Of a stretch of 64,000 nucleotides of DNA, positions 52,366 to 62,253 are shown piece by piece (position 1 is the first letter of the stretch; each line of letters starts with the position of its first letter). The stretch is from DATKRB01 sp035532415 (GTDB lineage Bacteria; Actinomycetota; Acidimicrobiia; Acidimicrobiales; RAAP-2). Under the pieces are notes generated by a model, which did no database searches, had not been told where the DNA came from, and saw only the letters and a list, made by a program, of their open reading frames with translations. The stretch is taken from assembly GCA_035532415.1 (NCBI GenBank), contig DATKRB010000048.1:1-64000 (forward strand), written 5' to 3'. The translations under genes and the position numbers were made by a program.

Positions 52366-54260
52366 GACCACCACGTCCTGCTGGCCACGAAGACGAGGAT
52401 GGCCGCCAACCCGAGGGCGATGCCGAGGGCGTAGTTCCTGACGTAGCCGGTCTGGAGCCGTCGGACCCCCGTGCTCGCGCTCCGCACCAGCGTGGCAACC
52501 CCGTTCACCGCCCCGTCGATGATCCTGCCGTCCACCACGGTGGCGGAGAAGCGGGCGAGGGCCTGCCCGGGCCTCCCGATGGCGGCGTCGTAGAAGTCGT
52601 CCCAGTACCACACCCGTTGGAGGAAGGGAGGTTCGAGTGCGGGACGATCCACCCGCACCCGCCAGAGCTGCCAGGCGACGGCGATCCCCACCAGGGCCAC
52701 CCCGGCGTCGACGAGGGCGAGGACCCACTGGTTGAGGGGATGGGCGTTGGCGTCGAAGAGGCTGGTGGCGAAGACCGGCTGCAGGAAGTGGGCGAAGCTG
52801 TCGTGGTGCACCCAGGGGAGGTCGAGGACCCCACCGGCGGCGGCGGCCACCGCCAGCACGACCAGCGGGACCCGCATGACCCAGGGCGACTCGTGCGGGT
52901 TGTGGTGGGCCGGCTGGTCCCCCAGCGCCTCGGCCCATCGATCCTTGCCGTAAAAGGCCAGGAAGAACAGCCGGCTCATGTAATAGGCGGTGAGGAGCGC
53001 GGTGACGACACCGAGGGCCCACAGTGGCTTGCTCTTCGCGTACACGTTGGTGAGCACGTCGCCCTTCGACCAGAAGCCCGAGAACGGCGGGACGCCGACG
53101 ATGGAGAGCCAACCCACGAGGAAGGTGCCGTAGGTCCACGGCAGGAATTTCCGCAACGCTCCCATGCGCTTGAGGTCCTGCTCGTCGTCGAGCCCGTGGA
53201 TCACCGAGCCGGCACCGAGGAACAGGAGCCCCTTGTAGAACGCGTGGCAGACCATCAGGAAGATGGCCGCGATGTACGCCTCGGACCCGACCGCGAGCAC
53301 CATGTAGCCGATCTGGGAGACGGTGGAGAACGCCAGCACCTTCTTGATGTCCTGCTGTGACGTGGCGATCGTGGCGGCCACGAACGCGGTGACCCCGCCG
53401 ACGATGGCCACCACCCACCTGGCGTCCGGCGAGAGCGCCAGCACCTGGTTCATCCGGCACAGGAGGTAGACGCCGGCGGTCACCATGGTCGCCGCGTGGA
53501 TCAGGGCCGACACCGGGGTCGGGCCCTCCATGGCGTCGGGCAGCCAGTTGAAGAGGGGGATCTGGGCGGACTTGCCCGTCGCCGCGAGGAAGAGGAGGAG
53601 CACCGCCGCGGTGGCCGTCCCCCCGGCCAGGAGCTGGCGGTGCGAGAAGATGGTCAGGTAGTCGAGCGAGCCGACCTTGGAGAAGATCAGGAACATGGCC
53701 AGCAGGAACCCGGTGTCCCCGATCCGGTTGTAGATGAACGCCTTCTTCCCCGCCGACGCCGCCGATTCGCGCCGGAACCAGTAGGCGACGAGCCAGTACG
53801 AGCAGGCGCCCACGCCCTCCCATCCGACGAAGGTCACCAGCAGGTTGTTGGCCAGCACCAGCACCAGCATCGAGAACACGAAGAGGTTCAGGTAGACGAA
53901 GAACTTCGAGTAGTCGCGGTCGCCCTTCATGTACCCGATCGAGTACAGGTGGATGAGCATGCTCACGCCCGTGACGAACATGCACATGGTGATGGAGAGC
54001 GGGTCGACGAGGAGCGCCACCTTCACGTGCAGGCCGCCGACCGGGATCCACGTGAAGAAGGTCTGGGTGAAGACCCGCTTGGAGGCCGGGGTGACGTTCA
54101 GCAGTCCCGCCAGGGTGATGCACGCGGCCACGAAGGAGCCGGCGACGGCGACCGTCCCCACCCAGCCGGCGCGCGGGTCCCCGATGCGGCGACCACCGGC
54201 CACCAGCACGGCAAAGCCGGCCAGGGGCAGGAGCGGCATGAGGAATGCGACGTGGAGCAA
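52362..54260 (-). CDS. nuoL: NADH-quinone oxidoreductase subunit L
   Basis: The 632-residue membrane subunit has FLVGWEGVGACSYWLVAYWF-like, IPLFNWLPDAMEGPTPVSALIHAATMV-type and TMCMFVTGVS stretches, all typical of NuoL, which has the long lateral helix at its C terminus. It is the outermost proton channel of complex I. The start appears to be TTG, 7 bases past the nuoK stop and without a strong ribosome site; ATG at 54239 (seven codons in) is the alternative. Confidence 0.94.
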   Translation of the reverse strand: MLHVAFLMPLLPLAGFAVLVAGGRRIGDPRAGWVGTVAVAGSFVAACITLAGLLNVTPASKRVFTQTFFTWIPVGGLHVKVALLVDPLSITMCMFVTGVSMLIHLYSIGYMKGDRDYSKFFVYLNLFVFSMLVLVLANNLLVTFVGWEGVGACSYWLVAYWFRRESAASAGKKAFIYNRIGDTGFLLAMFLIFSKVGSLDYLTIFSHRQLLAGGTATAAVLLLFLAATGKSAQIPLFNWLPDAMEGPTPVSALIHAATMVTAGVYLLCRMNQVLALSPDARWVVAIVGGVTAFVAATIATSQQDIKKVLAFSTVSQIGYMVLAVGSEAYIAAIFLMVCHAFYKGLLFLGAGSVIHGLDDEQDLKRMGALRKFLPWTYGTFLVGWLSIVGVPPFSGFWSKGDVLTNVYAKSKPLWALGVVTALLTAYYMSRLFFLAFYGKDRWAEALGDQPAHHNPHESPWVMRVPLVVLAVAAAAGGVLDLPWVHHDSFAHFLQPVFATSLFDANAHPLNQWVLALVDAGVALVGIAVAWQLWRVRVDRPALEPPFLQRVWYWDDFYDAAIGRPGQALARFSATVVDGRIIDGAVNGVATLVRSASTGVRRLQTGYVRNYALGIALGLAAILVFVASRTWWS

Positions 54261-54267
54261 GGTGGGA

Positions 54268-54573
54268 TCAGCCCTTCAGCGAGTGGAGGTCGTCAGCGGT
54301 CGTGCTCGTCCGGCGTCGGAAGATGGCGACGACGATCCCGAGACCGACCACCACCTCCGCGGCGGCGACCACCAGCACGAAGAACACCAGCACCTGGCCG
54401 GCGATGTCATTGAGCATCCGCGAGAAGGTCACGAAGGTCAAGTTGGCCGCGTTGAGCATCAGCTCGATGCACATGAACATGACCAGCACGTTGCGTCGCA
54501 CCAGCAGCCCCAGCGCGCCGATGCCGAACAGCACGGCCGCCAGCCCCAGGTACCAACCACCCCCGAGGCTCAC
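54268..54573 (-). CDS. nuoK: NADH-quinone oxidoreductase subunit K
   Basis: The 101-residue subunit has three membrane helices, with the conserved glutamates in CIELMLNAANLTFV and AAAEVVVGLG. It is part of the proton-conducting path between NuoH and NuoN. GTG start overlaps the nuoJ stop (GTGA). The in-frame extension upstream is Arg/Asp-rich and not part of NuoK. Confidence 0.94.
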   Translation of the reverse strand: MSLGGGWYLGLAAVLFGIGALGLLVRRNVLVMFMCIELMLNAANLTFVTFSRMLNDIAGQVLVFFVLVVAAAEVVVGLGIVVAIFRRRTSTTADDLHSLKG

Positions 54574-55301
54574 GTCGGGACCTCCTCGCGCTCGGTCGGG
54601 GCGGGTGGAGCGCCCTCGGCGATCCACGGGTCCACCGCCTGCTCGGCGGCGCGCCCGGCAGCCTCGGTCCCGCCCTCGGGCGGCTCGACCTCCGATACCC
54701 CGCCCTCCGGTTCCCGGCCTTCGGGTGGATCGGCGTCGGCGGCGTCGGGCGGGCGCCGGGCGAGCACGACCGCGCCGACCACGGCGATGACCAGCAACGC
54801 AGCGGTCGCCTCAAACGCGTAGAGGTACTTGGTGAAGAGCTGCACGCCGAGCTGGGCGACCTCGGACCGTTGCGGCGTGCTGATCGGACCGACGACGGTG
54901 GGGGCGCCGGTCACCCAGTGAGCGGTGGCAGCCAGGGCCAGCACCCCGGCCAGGGCGATCGCCACCAGGGCGACGGCCAGGACCCGTTGCCCGCGGAGCG
55001 GCTCCTCGGTCAGGTTCTCGCGGCGGTCGACGCCGAGGAACATGATGACGAAGAGGAAGAGCACGACGATGGCGCCCGCGTACACGATGACCTGTACGGC
55101 GGCGATGAAGTCGGCGTCCTGCTCCACGAAGAGGACAGCGATGCCGAGCAGCGTCGTCACGAGCGACAGGGCGGCGTGCACCGGATTGCGCGAAAGGACG
55201 ACGCCCAGGGCACCGGCCAGGACGACGGCCGCGCTGACGACGAAGGTGACCACATCGGGAATGGTGGCGCGGGTGGCCGCGAGGACGAGCATCCCGTTCA
55301 T
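54570..55301 (-). CDS. nuoJ: NADH-quinone oxidoreductase subunit J
   Basis: The 243-residue subunit has five membrane helices; SRNPVHAALSLV and VIVYAGAIVVLFLFVIMFL are typical of NuoJ. The last 65 residues are a Pro/Glu/Gly-rich soluble tail, not present in short homologues. ATG start overlaps the nuoI stop. Membrane arm of complex I. Confidence 0.92.
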   Translation of the reverse strand: MNGMLVLAATRATIPDVVTFVVSAAVVLAGALGVVLSRNPVHAALSLVTTLLGIAVLFVEQDADFIAAVQVIVYAGAIVVLFLFVIMFLGVDRRENLTEEPLRGQRVLAVALVAIALAGVLALAATAHWVTGAPTVVGPISTPQRSEVAQLGVQLFTKYLYAFEATAALLVIAVVGAVVLARRPPDAADADPPEGREPEGGVSEVEPPEGGTEAAGRAAEQAVDPWIAEGAPPAPTEREEVPT

Positions 55302-56155
55302 CGGCCCGCCTCCTCCCCTTGGGGCGCAGGATGCTTCCGCTCCCGCCGCGCCCGGCGGAGCTCACCCAGTCGATCCCGGCTCTGCTGCATCTTGGCCCTG
55401 TTCCGCTCCGCCGACACCCGGGCCCGCCAGGCCCGGCCCCGCATGCCCCGGTGCTCGAACGGGATGTCCTGATCGAGCAGGTGGGCCTCGAGCACCTCGC
55501 GCAGGGGCTTGGTGCCCGTCGCCGCGTCGTCGCGCCGACCGGACTGGCCCCCTTCGGGGGGTCGCACGCCGTAGCCGAGCTCCCCGGACCACTGCACCTC
55601 CCCTTCGTAGGCCGCGCTGCCCGAGGGCGAGGTGGCCCGCATCCAGCCGGAGGTGTGCAGATCGTCACCCTTGCGCCAGTCCTCCCACGGAAGCCGCTTG
55701 GGCCGCCCGTCGTCGTCCACGACGAGCTCGTCCTTGGTGTAGATGGCGTCGGCCCGGTTGGTGAAGGAGAACTCAAAGAGCTTGGACTCGGTGATGGCCT
55801 CGGTCGGGCAGGCCTCAACGCACAGGTCGCAGTGGATGCAGCGCAGGTAATTGATCTCGTACACGTACCCGTAGCGCTCGCCCGGGGATACCGGGTCGTC
55901 GGGCGGGTTGTCGAGCCCGCGGACGTAAATGCAGTCGGCCGGGCACACGCCGGCGCACAGCTCGCAGCCGATGCACTTCTCCATCCCGTCCTCGTAGCGG
56001 TTGAGGACGTGACGCCCGTGCTGGCGCGGCTGCTTGGGCTTCTTCTCGTCGGGGTACTGCCGGGTGACGCGGGGCCGGGTGAGGTGCTGCAGCGTCAGCT
56101 TGAACCCGCCCAGAAAGCTCAGATCGTCCTTCAGATCGCTCAGCAGTCCCATCAC
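55298..56155 (-). CDS. nuoI: NADH-quinone oxidoreductase subunit I
   Basis: The 285-residue protein has two [4Fe-4S] ferredoxin motifs, CIGCELCAGVCP and CIHCDLCVEACP, for clusters N6a and N6b. NuoI links NuoG to NuoB. The first 180 residues are the usual protein; about 100 further residues form a charged C-terminal extension. ATG start overlaps the nuoH stop (ATGA). Confidence 0.95.
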   Translation of the reverse strand: MMGLLSDLKDDLSFLGGFKLTLQHLTRPRVTRQYPDEKKPKQPRQHGRHVLNRYEDGMEKCIGCELCAGVCPADCIYVRGLDNPPDDPVSPGERYGYVYEINYLRCIHCDLCVEACPTEAITESKLFEFSFTNRADAIYTKDELVVDDDGRPKRLPWEDWRKGDDLHTSGWMRATSPSGSAAYEGEVQWSGELGYGVRPPEGGQSGRRDDAATGTKPLREVLEAHLLDQDIPFEHRGMRGRAWRARVSAERNRAKMQQSRDRLGELRRARRERKHPAPQGEEAGR

Positions 56156-57486
56156 CCGGCTCCTTCCGGCGACGGCGCCGGGGCCGGCAACGAGGACGAG
56201 GACGCCATGGGCGGCCCCGGCGCGTTCGGTGGCGGGCGGAAGAGCGAGGCCGGCGACACCTTGGCACCGACGGTCGGCAGCACCGTGTGCTCACCCCCGC
56301 GCTCGGTACCGACGGCGAAGGCCCGGCGCAGGACCGCTCCCGCCGCGACCACCGCCACCGCCACCAGCAGGCCCCACCACCGCCAGACCACGACGGCGGC
56401 GACGATCATGAGCCATCCCAGCGTGAGCGGGATGAGGCGCTTCCAGCCGAGGTCCATCAATTGGTCGTAGCGGAGCCGGGGCAGCGCGGCGCGGAGCCAG
56501 ACGTACACGAAGAGGAACACGATCGTCTTGGCGACGAACCACAGGATCGGCATCCACACGTCCGAGGTGGGGATGAACCTCGGGATGGGACCGTTGGGCC
56601 CCCCGAGGAACAGGGTCACCGCGATCGCCGACATGGTGATCGTGTTCATGAACTCGGCCAGGTAGAAGAGGGCGAACCGGATGGAGGAGTACTCGGTGTT
56701 GAAGCCCCCGACCAGCTCGGAGTCGGCCTCGGTGAGGTCGAACGGCGGGCGGGTGAGCTCCGCGGTGATCGACACCATGAAGAGGAAGAACGGGACGATC
56801 CCGAGCCGGATGAGGTTCCAGTCCCAGACGCCGCCCGACTGGGAGTCGACGATGGCCCGGGTCGACAGCGAACCCGTGATCAGCACCACCATCACGACGG
56901 TCATGCCGAGGGCGGCCTCGTAGGAGATCATCTGCGCCGAAGCCCGGACCGATCCGAGAAGGGGGTACTTGGAGCCCGACGACCAGCCGGCGAGCATCAC
57001 GCCGTACACCGCGATCGACGACATGGCGAGCACCAGCAGGATGCCCACCGGAGGGTCGGCCAGCTGGAGCTCAAAGGTGTGGCCCGAGATGGTGACCACC
57101 CCTCCCACCGGGATCACGGCGAAGATCAGCAGTGCCGGCACGAGCGAGAGGTAGGGGGCCAGCCTGAAGACCCCGGCGTCCGCCCGGTCGGGGAGCAGGT
57201 CCTCTTTGAAGAACAGCTTGGTCCCGTCGGCGAGCGTCTGAAGGAGCCCCCAGGGTCCGGCCCGGTTCGGGCCGATCCGGCTCTGCATGTCCGAGATGAC
57301 CTTGCGCTCGAACCAGATCATGAGCATCACCGACACCATCAGGACGGCAAAGGCCACCAGCACCTTTATCGCCACGACGACCCACACGAACCACCCCACG
57401 CCGTGGGCGAAGAGCGGGTCGCCCGACGACGGGGCGGCCGCCAGCGCCGCCGAGGCGGGGTGGAGGGCTCCGAGCAGCGGGCCCAT
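56152..57486 (-). CDS. nuoH: NADH-quinone oxidoreductase subunit H
   Basis: The 444-residue subunit has eight or nine membrane spans, with MQSRIGPNRAGPWGLLQTLADG near the start and the quinone-channel glutamates in STAELTRPPFDLTEADSELVGGFNTEY-type sequence. It forms the quinone chamber with NuoB and NuoD. The C-terminal 60 residues are a Pro/Ser-rich tail. The ATG overlaps the nuoG stop in TGATG. Confidence 0.95.
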   Translation of the reverse strand: MGPLLGALHPASAALAAAPSSGDPLFAHGVGWFVWVVVAIKVLVAFAVLMVSVMLMIWFERKVISDMQSRIGPNRAGPWGLLQTLADGTKLFFKEDLLPDRADAGVFRLAPYLSLVPALLIFAVIPVGGVVTISGHTFELQLADPPVGILLVLAMSSIAVYGVMLAGWSSGSKYPLLGSVRASAQMISYEAALGMTVVMVVLITGSLSTRAIVDSQSGGVWDWNLIRLGIVPFFLFMVSITAELTRPPFDLTEADSELVGGFNTEYSSIRFALFYLAEFMNTITMSAIAVTLFLGGPNGPIPRFIPTSDVWMPILWFVAKTIVFLFVYVWLRAALPRLRYDQLMDLGWKRLIPLTLGWLMIVAAVVVWRWWGLLVAVAVVAAGAVLRRAFAVGTERGGEHTVLPTVGAKVSPASLFRPPPNAPGPPMASSSSLPAPAPSPEGAG

Positions 57487-60305
57487 CAGACCGTCTCCAT
57501 CCGCACGTCGGTGACCGGGTCGCCCGCGTCGATCAGGGTGGAGGCGGCGTTCCGGGGGCCCGCGGCCGCCGGCACGTTGAAGTCGACGGCGACGACGCCT
57601 CTGGGCACCGCCGCGTCGGCATCGGCCGGCACCACCAGGCTGCCCCTGCTCGACCGGACCCGCACGAGATCACCGGTGACGAGACCCAGGCGGTCGAGGT
57701 CGTAGGGGTTGGCGTGCGCCACCATCTTCCCCACCAGTGCGGCCAGGGGGGGCGAGTTGGTGACGTCGCCCCCCGAGTCGTACAAGCGGCGGGTCGCCAC
57801 CAGGCGCAAGGAGTAGCTGTCGGCCGGGGGCACGTGGGGACCCTCCCCCGCCGGTCCCGGTCCGGCGGAGAGCAACCGGGGCTCCGTGCCCGCCTCCGTG
57901 CCCGGCCCGGCCGCCGTGCCCGCCTCCGTGCCCGCCTCCGTGCCCGGCCCGGCAGCGCCGACCCGCGGGGGGGCTCCCTGCAGCTCCACCGACTCGATCC
58001 CGGGGGTGGCCACGGGATCGATCGGGATCATCGGGCGCACCGGTCCACCGCCCGGCGCCGGCAGCGGGACGACCAGTCCGTCGCCCGCCCCGGCCGCGTC
58101 GATCCGCTCGTGAAGGAGCCCCCGGTAGGCCGGTGCCACCCGCTCGATCTCGTGCCGCACGTCGGCGAGCGTCGCAACGCCCAGATCGGCACCCAGGGCC
58201 GCCGCCAGCTCGACGGCGACCACCCAGTCCTCCCAGGCGCTGCCCGGCGGCACCAGCTTCTGCCCGAGCCGGCTCACCCGCCCCTCGACGTTGGTGGTCG
58301 TCCCCGGACGCTCGTGGGCGACGGCGGCCGGCAGCACCACGTCTGCCCGGGCCGCCGACTCGTTGAGATGCCCGGTGACGGCGACCACCAGGTCCGCCCC
58401 GGCCATGGCCCGATCGGCCAGCTGCCGGTCGGGGAAGTCGTTGAGCGGGTCCGCCCCGAGCAGGACCAGCGTGCGCACCCGGCTCCCCGGTTCCCCGTCG
58501 CCGGCCAGCGAGGCCAGGACCTCGGCGCTGCCGAGCCCGGTCCGGACCGGCACCGTCCCCCACCGTTCGGCGAACCATGACCGGCCCTGATCGAGCGAGA
58601 CGCGGCCGGGGAGCAGCCCGGGGGCCAGACCCATGTCGAGCGCCCCGTGCACGTTCCCCCGCCGCAGGGTGGGGAGGAACTTGGCCTCCGGCCAGGCCCG
58701 GGCGAGCACCCCTGCCGCCTCGGCCGTCACCCCCTCGTGCTCGGCCAGCGAAGGCCGGCCCAGCACGACGACCACGCCGGCGCCGTTCCCACCGCCCTCC
58801 TCGAGCAGGCGGCGGGCCTGCTCGAGCCGACCCTCGCCGGCTGCGGCTCCGGCGGGATCCGACGCCAGCGCGGCCTCTGCGGTGACGTCACCGGTCAGCA
58901 CCCGGGCAACGGCCGGCGACTCGCCGGGGCGGACGGCGACCGAGACCGAGGCGTACCGGGTCAGGGAGCTCGGACGCTGGGCCAGCTCGATCAGCCGGGT
59001 GCCGCCGGCGGTGGCTGCCTCGCGGAGCCGGAGGAAGAGCACCGGCAGCTCTTCGCGCACATCACCGGTCAGCAGCACCACGATCTCGGCGGCGCAGGCG
59101 TCGTCGATCGTCGCCCGCCGCAACGAGAGCACGAGATCCGCCGGCAGGCCGTCGCCGAGCTGCGAGTCGACCGAGTCCGTCCCGAGCACGCCCTTGGCGA
59201 GCTTCGCCCACGCGTAGGCGCCCTCGTTGCTCAGGCGGGCGCCGCCCAGCACGGCGACGGCGCCGGGGTCCCCCGCGTCGCGGGCCGCGGCGATCCCGGT
59301 CGCTGCCGCAGCCAGGGCCTCGTCCCACGAGACGGTCACCAGCTGCCCGTCCTTGCGGAGCATGGGGTGGGAGAGACGACCTTCCCCGGCACCGGCCGCC
59401 GGGCCATCGGCCGCTGCCTCGGAGCCGGCACCGGCCGCCGCTGCGCCGTCTCCGTTCACCGACCCGAAGACGAACCGGCCCTTGTCGCAGAGCCACCCGT
59501 GGTTGACCGGGTCCGAGTCGATCCCGAGCAGGCGGGTCAGGCGGTTGGCCGAGGACTGCACGGCCACCCGACAGCCGAGCGCGCACGTCGTGCAGGTGGA
59601 CTCGACCTGGTCGAGGTCCCACGGGCGCGCCGTGAACCGGTAGGGCGTGGCCGTCAGAGCCCCCACCGGGCAGATCTGCACGGTGTTGCCGCTGAAGTAC
59701 GAGGAGAACGGCTCGGTCGGGAAGGTCGCCACCTCCACGCGCTCACCCCGGCCGGCGAAGTCGATCTGGGCCTCCCCGGCGACCTCGGCGGCGAACCGCG
59801 TGCACCGGGCGCACTGAATGCACCGCTCGCGGTCGAGCAGGACCAGGTCCGAGATGGGCACCGGCTTCTCGAAGTGGCGCTTCTCCTCCACGAACCGGCT
59901 CTCGCCCGGGCCGTAGGCGAGCGTCTGGTCCTGCAACGGGCACTCGCCGCCCTTGTCGCAGACCGGACAGTCGAGCGGGTGGTTCACCAGGAGGAACTCG
60001 AGCACGCCGTCCTGGGCCTTCTTGACCTTCTCGGAGGTGGTCACCACCTCCATCCCCTCGCCGGCAGCGATGAAGCAGGCCGGCTGGAGCGTGGCGCCAC
60101 GCGGTCCGCTGACCTCCACCAGGCACATCCGGCACATCCCGACCGGCTTCATCCTCGGGTGGTAGCAGAAGCGCGGGATGAACGTGCCCTCCCGCTCGGC
60201 CGCGCTGATGATCATCTCGCCCGTCCGGGCGGTGACCTCGCGGCCGTCGAGGAGGAAGCTGACCGAGCCTTCGGCCGCGTCCTGCTGGGAGCCCTGCTCA
60301 GCCAT
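57486..60305 (-). CDS. nuoG: NADH-quinone oxidoreductase subunit G
   Basis: The 939-residue iron-sulphur subunit opens with a [2Fe-2S] domain, then HxxxCxxC-type and CIQCARCTRF/CPVGAL clusters, CTTCALGCR, and a molybdopterin-oxidoreductase-like region without an active centre. It passes electrons from NuoF into the peripheral arm. Insertions: an Ala/Gly-rich one after residue 280 and a tandem repeat near residue 785-810. ATG start overlaps nuoF by 8 bases. Confidence 0.94.
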   Translation of the reverse strand: MAEQGSQQDAAEGSVSFLLDGREVTARTGEMIISAAEREGTFIPRFCYHPRMKPVGMCRMCLVEVSGPRGATLQPACFIAAGEGMEVVTTSEKVKKAQDGVLEFLLVNHPLDCPVCDKGGECPLQDQTLAYGPGESRFVEEKRHFEKPVPISDLVLLDRERCIQCARCTRFAAEVAGEAQIDFAGRGERVEVATFPTEPFSSYFSGNTVQICPVGALTATPYRFTARPWDLDQVESTCTTCALGCRVAVQSSANRLTRLLGIDSDPVNHGWLCDKGRFVFGSVNGDGAAAAGAGSEAAADGPAAGAGEGRLSHPMLRKDGQLVTVSWDEALAAAATGIAAARDAGDPGAVAVLGGARLSNEGAYAWAKLAKGVLGTDSVDSQLGDGLPADLVLSLRRATIDDACAAEIVVLLTGDVREELPVLFLRLREAATAGGTRLIELAQRPSSLTRYASVSVAVRPGESPAVARVLTGDVTAEAALASDPAGAAAGEGRLEQARRLLEEGGGNGAGVVVVLGRPSLAEHEGVTAEAAGVLARAWPEAKFLPTLRRGNVHGALDMGLAPGLLPGRVSLDQGRSWFAERWGTVPVRTGLGSAEVLASLAGDGEPGSRVRTLVLLGADPLNDFPDRQLADRAMAGADLVVAVTGHLNESAARADVVLPAAVAHERPGTTTNVEGRVSRLGQKLVPPGSAWEDWVVAVELAAALGADLGVATLADVRHEIERVAPAYRGLLHERIDAAGAGDGLVVPLPAPGGGPVRPMIPIDPVATPGIESVELQGAPPRVGAAGPGTEAGTEAGTAAGPGTEAGTEPRLLSAGPGPAGEGPHVPPADSYSLRLVATRRLYDSGGDVTNSPPLAALVGKMVAHANPYDLDRLGLVTGDLVRVRSSRGSLVVPADADAAVPRGVVAVDFNVPAAAGPRNAASTLIDAGDPVTDVRMETV
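57880..57955. repeat. In-frame repeat in nuoG
   Basis: CCTCCGTGCCCG-type 12-base units alternate with CCCGGCCCGGC. They encode alternating GTEAGTEAG and GPGTEAG stretches on the minus strand between two domains. Confidence 0.8.
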
Positions 60306-61602
60306 ACGGGCAGGCTCCTTCCTTCATGTGCACCAGGAACTCGTCCCGGAACATCTCGATGGCGGAATGGATGGACGACGGGATGGACGGCCCGAGGACG
60401 CAGATGGTGGTCTGCTGGGGCGGCCAGGTGAGCCCCGGCGCGATGTTGTCCGACACGTCCAGGAGGAGATCGAGGTCCTGCTCGCGCCCCTCCCCGTTCT
60501 CTATCCGGTACAGGATGCGCTCGAGCCAGCCGGATCCCTCGCGACAGGGCGTGCACTGCCCGCACGACTCGCGGGCGAAGAACTTCGTGATCCGCCACGC
60601 GGCCCGCACCGCACAGGTGCTCGAGTCCATGACGACGATCGATCCCGACCCGAGCATCGAGCCCGCCTCGGCCACCTCGTCCTGTCCGAGGGGCAGGTCG
60701 AGCCGGTCCGGCCCGAACCACGGGGCCGACACGCCGCCCGGAATGAACGCCTTCAGGTCGTTGCCGCCCCGGATCCCACCGCCGAGCAGCGGGGAGTAGA
60801 CGAGGTCGCGGAACGTGGTCTTCGCCATCTCGAGCTCGAACGCCCCGGGATTGCGCACGTGCCCGGACAGGGCGAAGAGGCGGGTCCCGGTGGACCGGCC
60901 CTGGCCGAGAGCGGCGAACGCCGCTCCCCCGTTGGTGACGATCCACGGGAGGTTGGACATCGTCTCGACGTTGTTGACCACGGTGGGCTGACCGTACAGG
61001 CCGATGACCGCCGGGAAGTACGGAGGCTTGATGCGGGGAAAGCCCCGCTTCCCCTCGAGCGACTCGATGAGGGCCGTCTCCTCCCCGCAGATGTACGCAC
61101 CGGCACCGGGGTGGACCACCAGATCGACCGAGAAGCCCGACCCGAAGATGTCGGAGCCGACGGCCCCGTGGTCGTAGGCCTCGTTCAGCGCCTGTTGCAC
61201 CCGTTCGAGGCCGAGCGCGAACTCCCCGCGCAGATAGATGAACGCCTGGGTGACCTGCAGGGCGTAGGCGGCGATGAGCACGCCCTCCACCAGCTGGTGG
61301 GGATCGCGCTCGACGAGCAGGTGGTCCTTAAACGTCGCGGGCTCGCTCTCGTCCCCGTTGACGACCAGGTACGTCACCGGGTCCTTCCGGAGCATCGACC
61401 ACTTGCGGCCCGCGGGGAACCCGGCACCGCCCCGACCGAGAAGGCTGGCCGCGTCGACCTCCGCCGCCACCGCCTCGGGGGTCATCGTCAGCGCCTTTCG
61501 CAGTCCTTCGTACCCGCCGGTGGCCAGGTACCGGGCCAGCGTGTGGGAGTCCTCGTGGCCCATGCGCGCGGTGACGATCTTCGGGGCGTCGGTGACCGCC
61601 AT
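60298..61602 (-). CDS. nuoF: NADH-quinone oxidoreductase subunit F
   Basis: The 434-residue subunit has GRGGAGFPAG for FMN/NADH binding, GAGAYICGEETALIESLEG, and ESCGQCTPCREG with the [4Fe-4S] cysteines. It oxidises NADH through FMN. The ATG overlaps the nuoE stop in TGATG. The C-terminal end lies in the 8-base overlap with nuoG. Confidence 0.96.
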   Translation of the reverse strand: MAVTDAPKIVTARMGHEDSHTLARYLATGGYEGLRKALTMTPEAVAAEVDAASLLGRGGAGFPAGRKWSMLRKDPVTYLVVNGDESEPATFKDHLLVERDPHQLVEGVLIAAYALQVTQAFIYLRGEFALGLERVQQALNEAYDHGAVGSDIFGSGFSVDLVVHPGAGAYICGEETALIESLEGKRGFPRIKPPYFPAVIGLYGQPTVVNNVETMSNLPWIVTNGGAAFAALGQGRSTGTRLFALSGHVRNPGAFELEMAKTTFRDLVYSPLLGGGIRGGNDLKAFIPGGVSAPWFGPDRLDLPLGQDEVAEAGSMLGSGSIVVMDSSTCAVRAAWRITKFFARESCGQCTPCREGSGWLERILYRIENGEGREQDLDLLLDVSDNIAPGLTWPPQQTTICVLGPSIPSSIHSAIEMFRDEFLVHMKEGACPYG

Positions 61603-62234
61603 CAGCCCTGTGCCCCTTCGCTCGCTGCCGCCGCCCGGGCCTGTTGCTGCCCAGCCGCGGCCGCCCGCTCGCCCGCCACCCTCTGCCGGTCCGCCCCGAG
61701 CCCGCCGTTCCTGCGGACCCGGATCAGCGTCCCGTGCGGGGGCACGGTGTCGGCGAGGCGCCCGGCCCGCAGGTCGGCGACCAGCCGGTCGAACGTCTCG
61801 GGGGTCTGGGCGCCCACGTACCGGTGGTTCACCTGCACGCACGGGGTCCGGTCGCAGTCGGCGAGGCACTCGGCCTCCTCGAGCGTGATGGCCCGATCCG
61901 ACGTCGTCCCCCCGGCGCCGACACCCAGCACCTCCTCGGCGTGATCGAGGAGCTCGGCGGCGCCGTCGAGCAGGCAGGCGATGTTCGTGCACACCGACAC
62001 CAGGTAGGTCCCCACCGGTTCGGTGTGCAGCATGTCGTAAAAGGTCGCCGTGCCGCGCACCTCCGCCGGGGTCAACCCCACCAGCTCGGCGATCTCCTCC
62101 ATCGCCTCCGGCCGGAGCCACCCGTCCTGCTCCTGGGCCAGGTGGCACAGGGGGATGAGTGCCGAGCGCGCCTCGGGATAGAGACCGATCGACTGGTGCA
62201 TCCGCTCGAGGGTGTCGGGAGTCAGGTGGCTCAT
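61602..62234 (-). CDS. nuoE: NADH-quinone oxidoreductase subunit E
   Basis: The 210-residue protein has the four [2Fe-2S] cysteines in CTNIAC and CLADC, with the nearby VQVNHRYVG strand. It accepts electrons next to FMN. The last 45 residues are a basic/Ala-rich extension. ATG start. nuoD ends 19 bases before it. Confidence 0.94.
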   Translation of the reverse strand: MSHLTPDTLERMHQSIGLYPEARSALIPLCHLAQEQDGWLRPEAMEEIAELVGLTPAEVRGTATFYDMLHTEPVGTYLVSVCTNIACLLDGAAELLDHAEEVLGVGAGGTTSDRAITLEEAECLADCDRTPCVQVNHRYVGAQTPETFDRLVADLRAGRLADTVPPHGTLIRVRRNGGLGADRQRVAGERAAAAGQQQARAAAASEGAQG

Positions 62235-62253
62235 CGGGCCACCCTCTGCTCGC

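Noticed and set aside
50761..54123. A 1120-codon open frame spanning nuoM and the antisense-like frame of nuoL
   Set aside because: Only the last 534 codons resemble a protein (NuoM); the upstream part overlaps NuoL in another frame and is Arg/Gly/Pro-rich, typical of shadow frames at high G+C.
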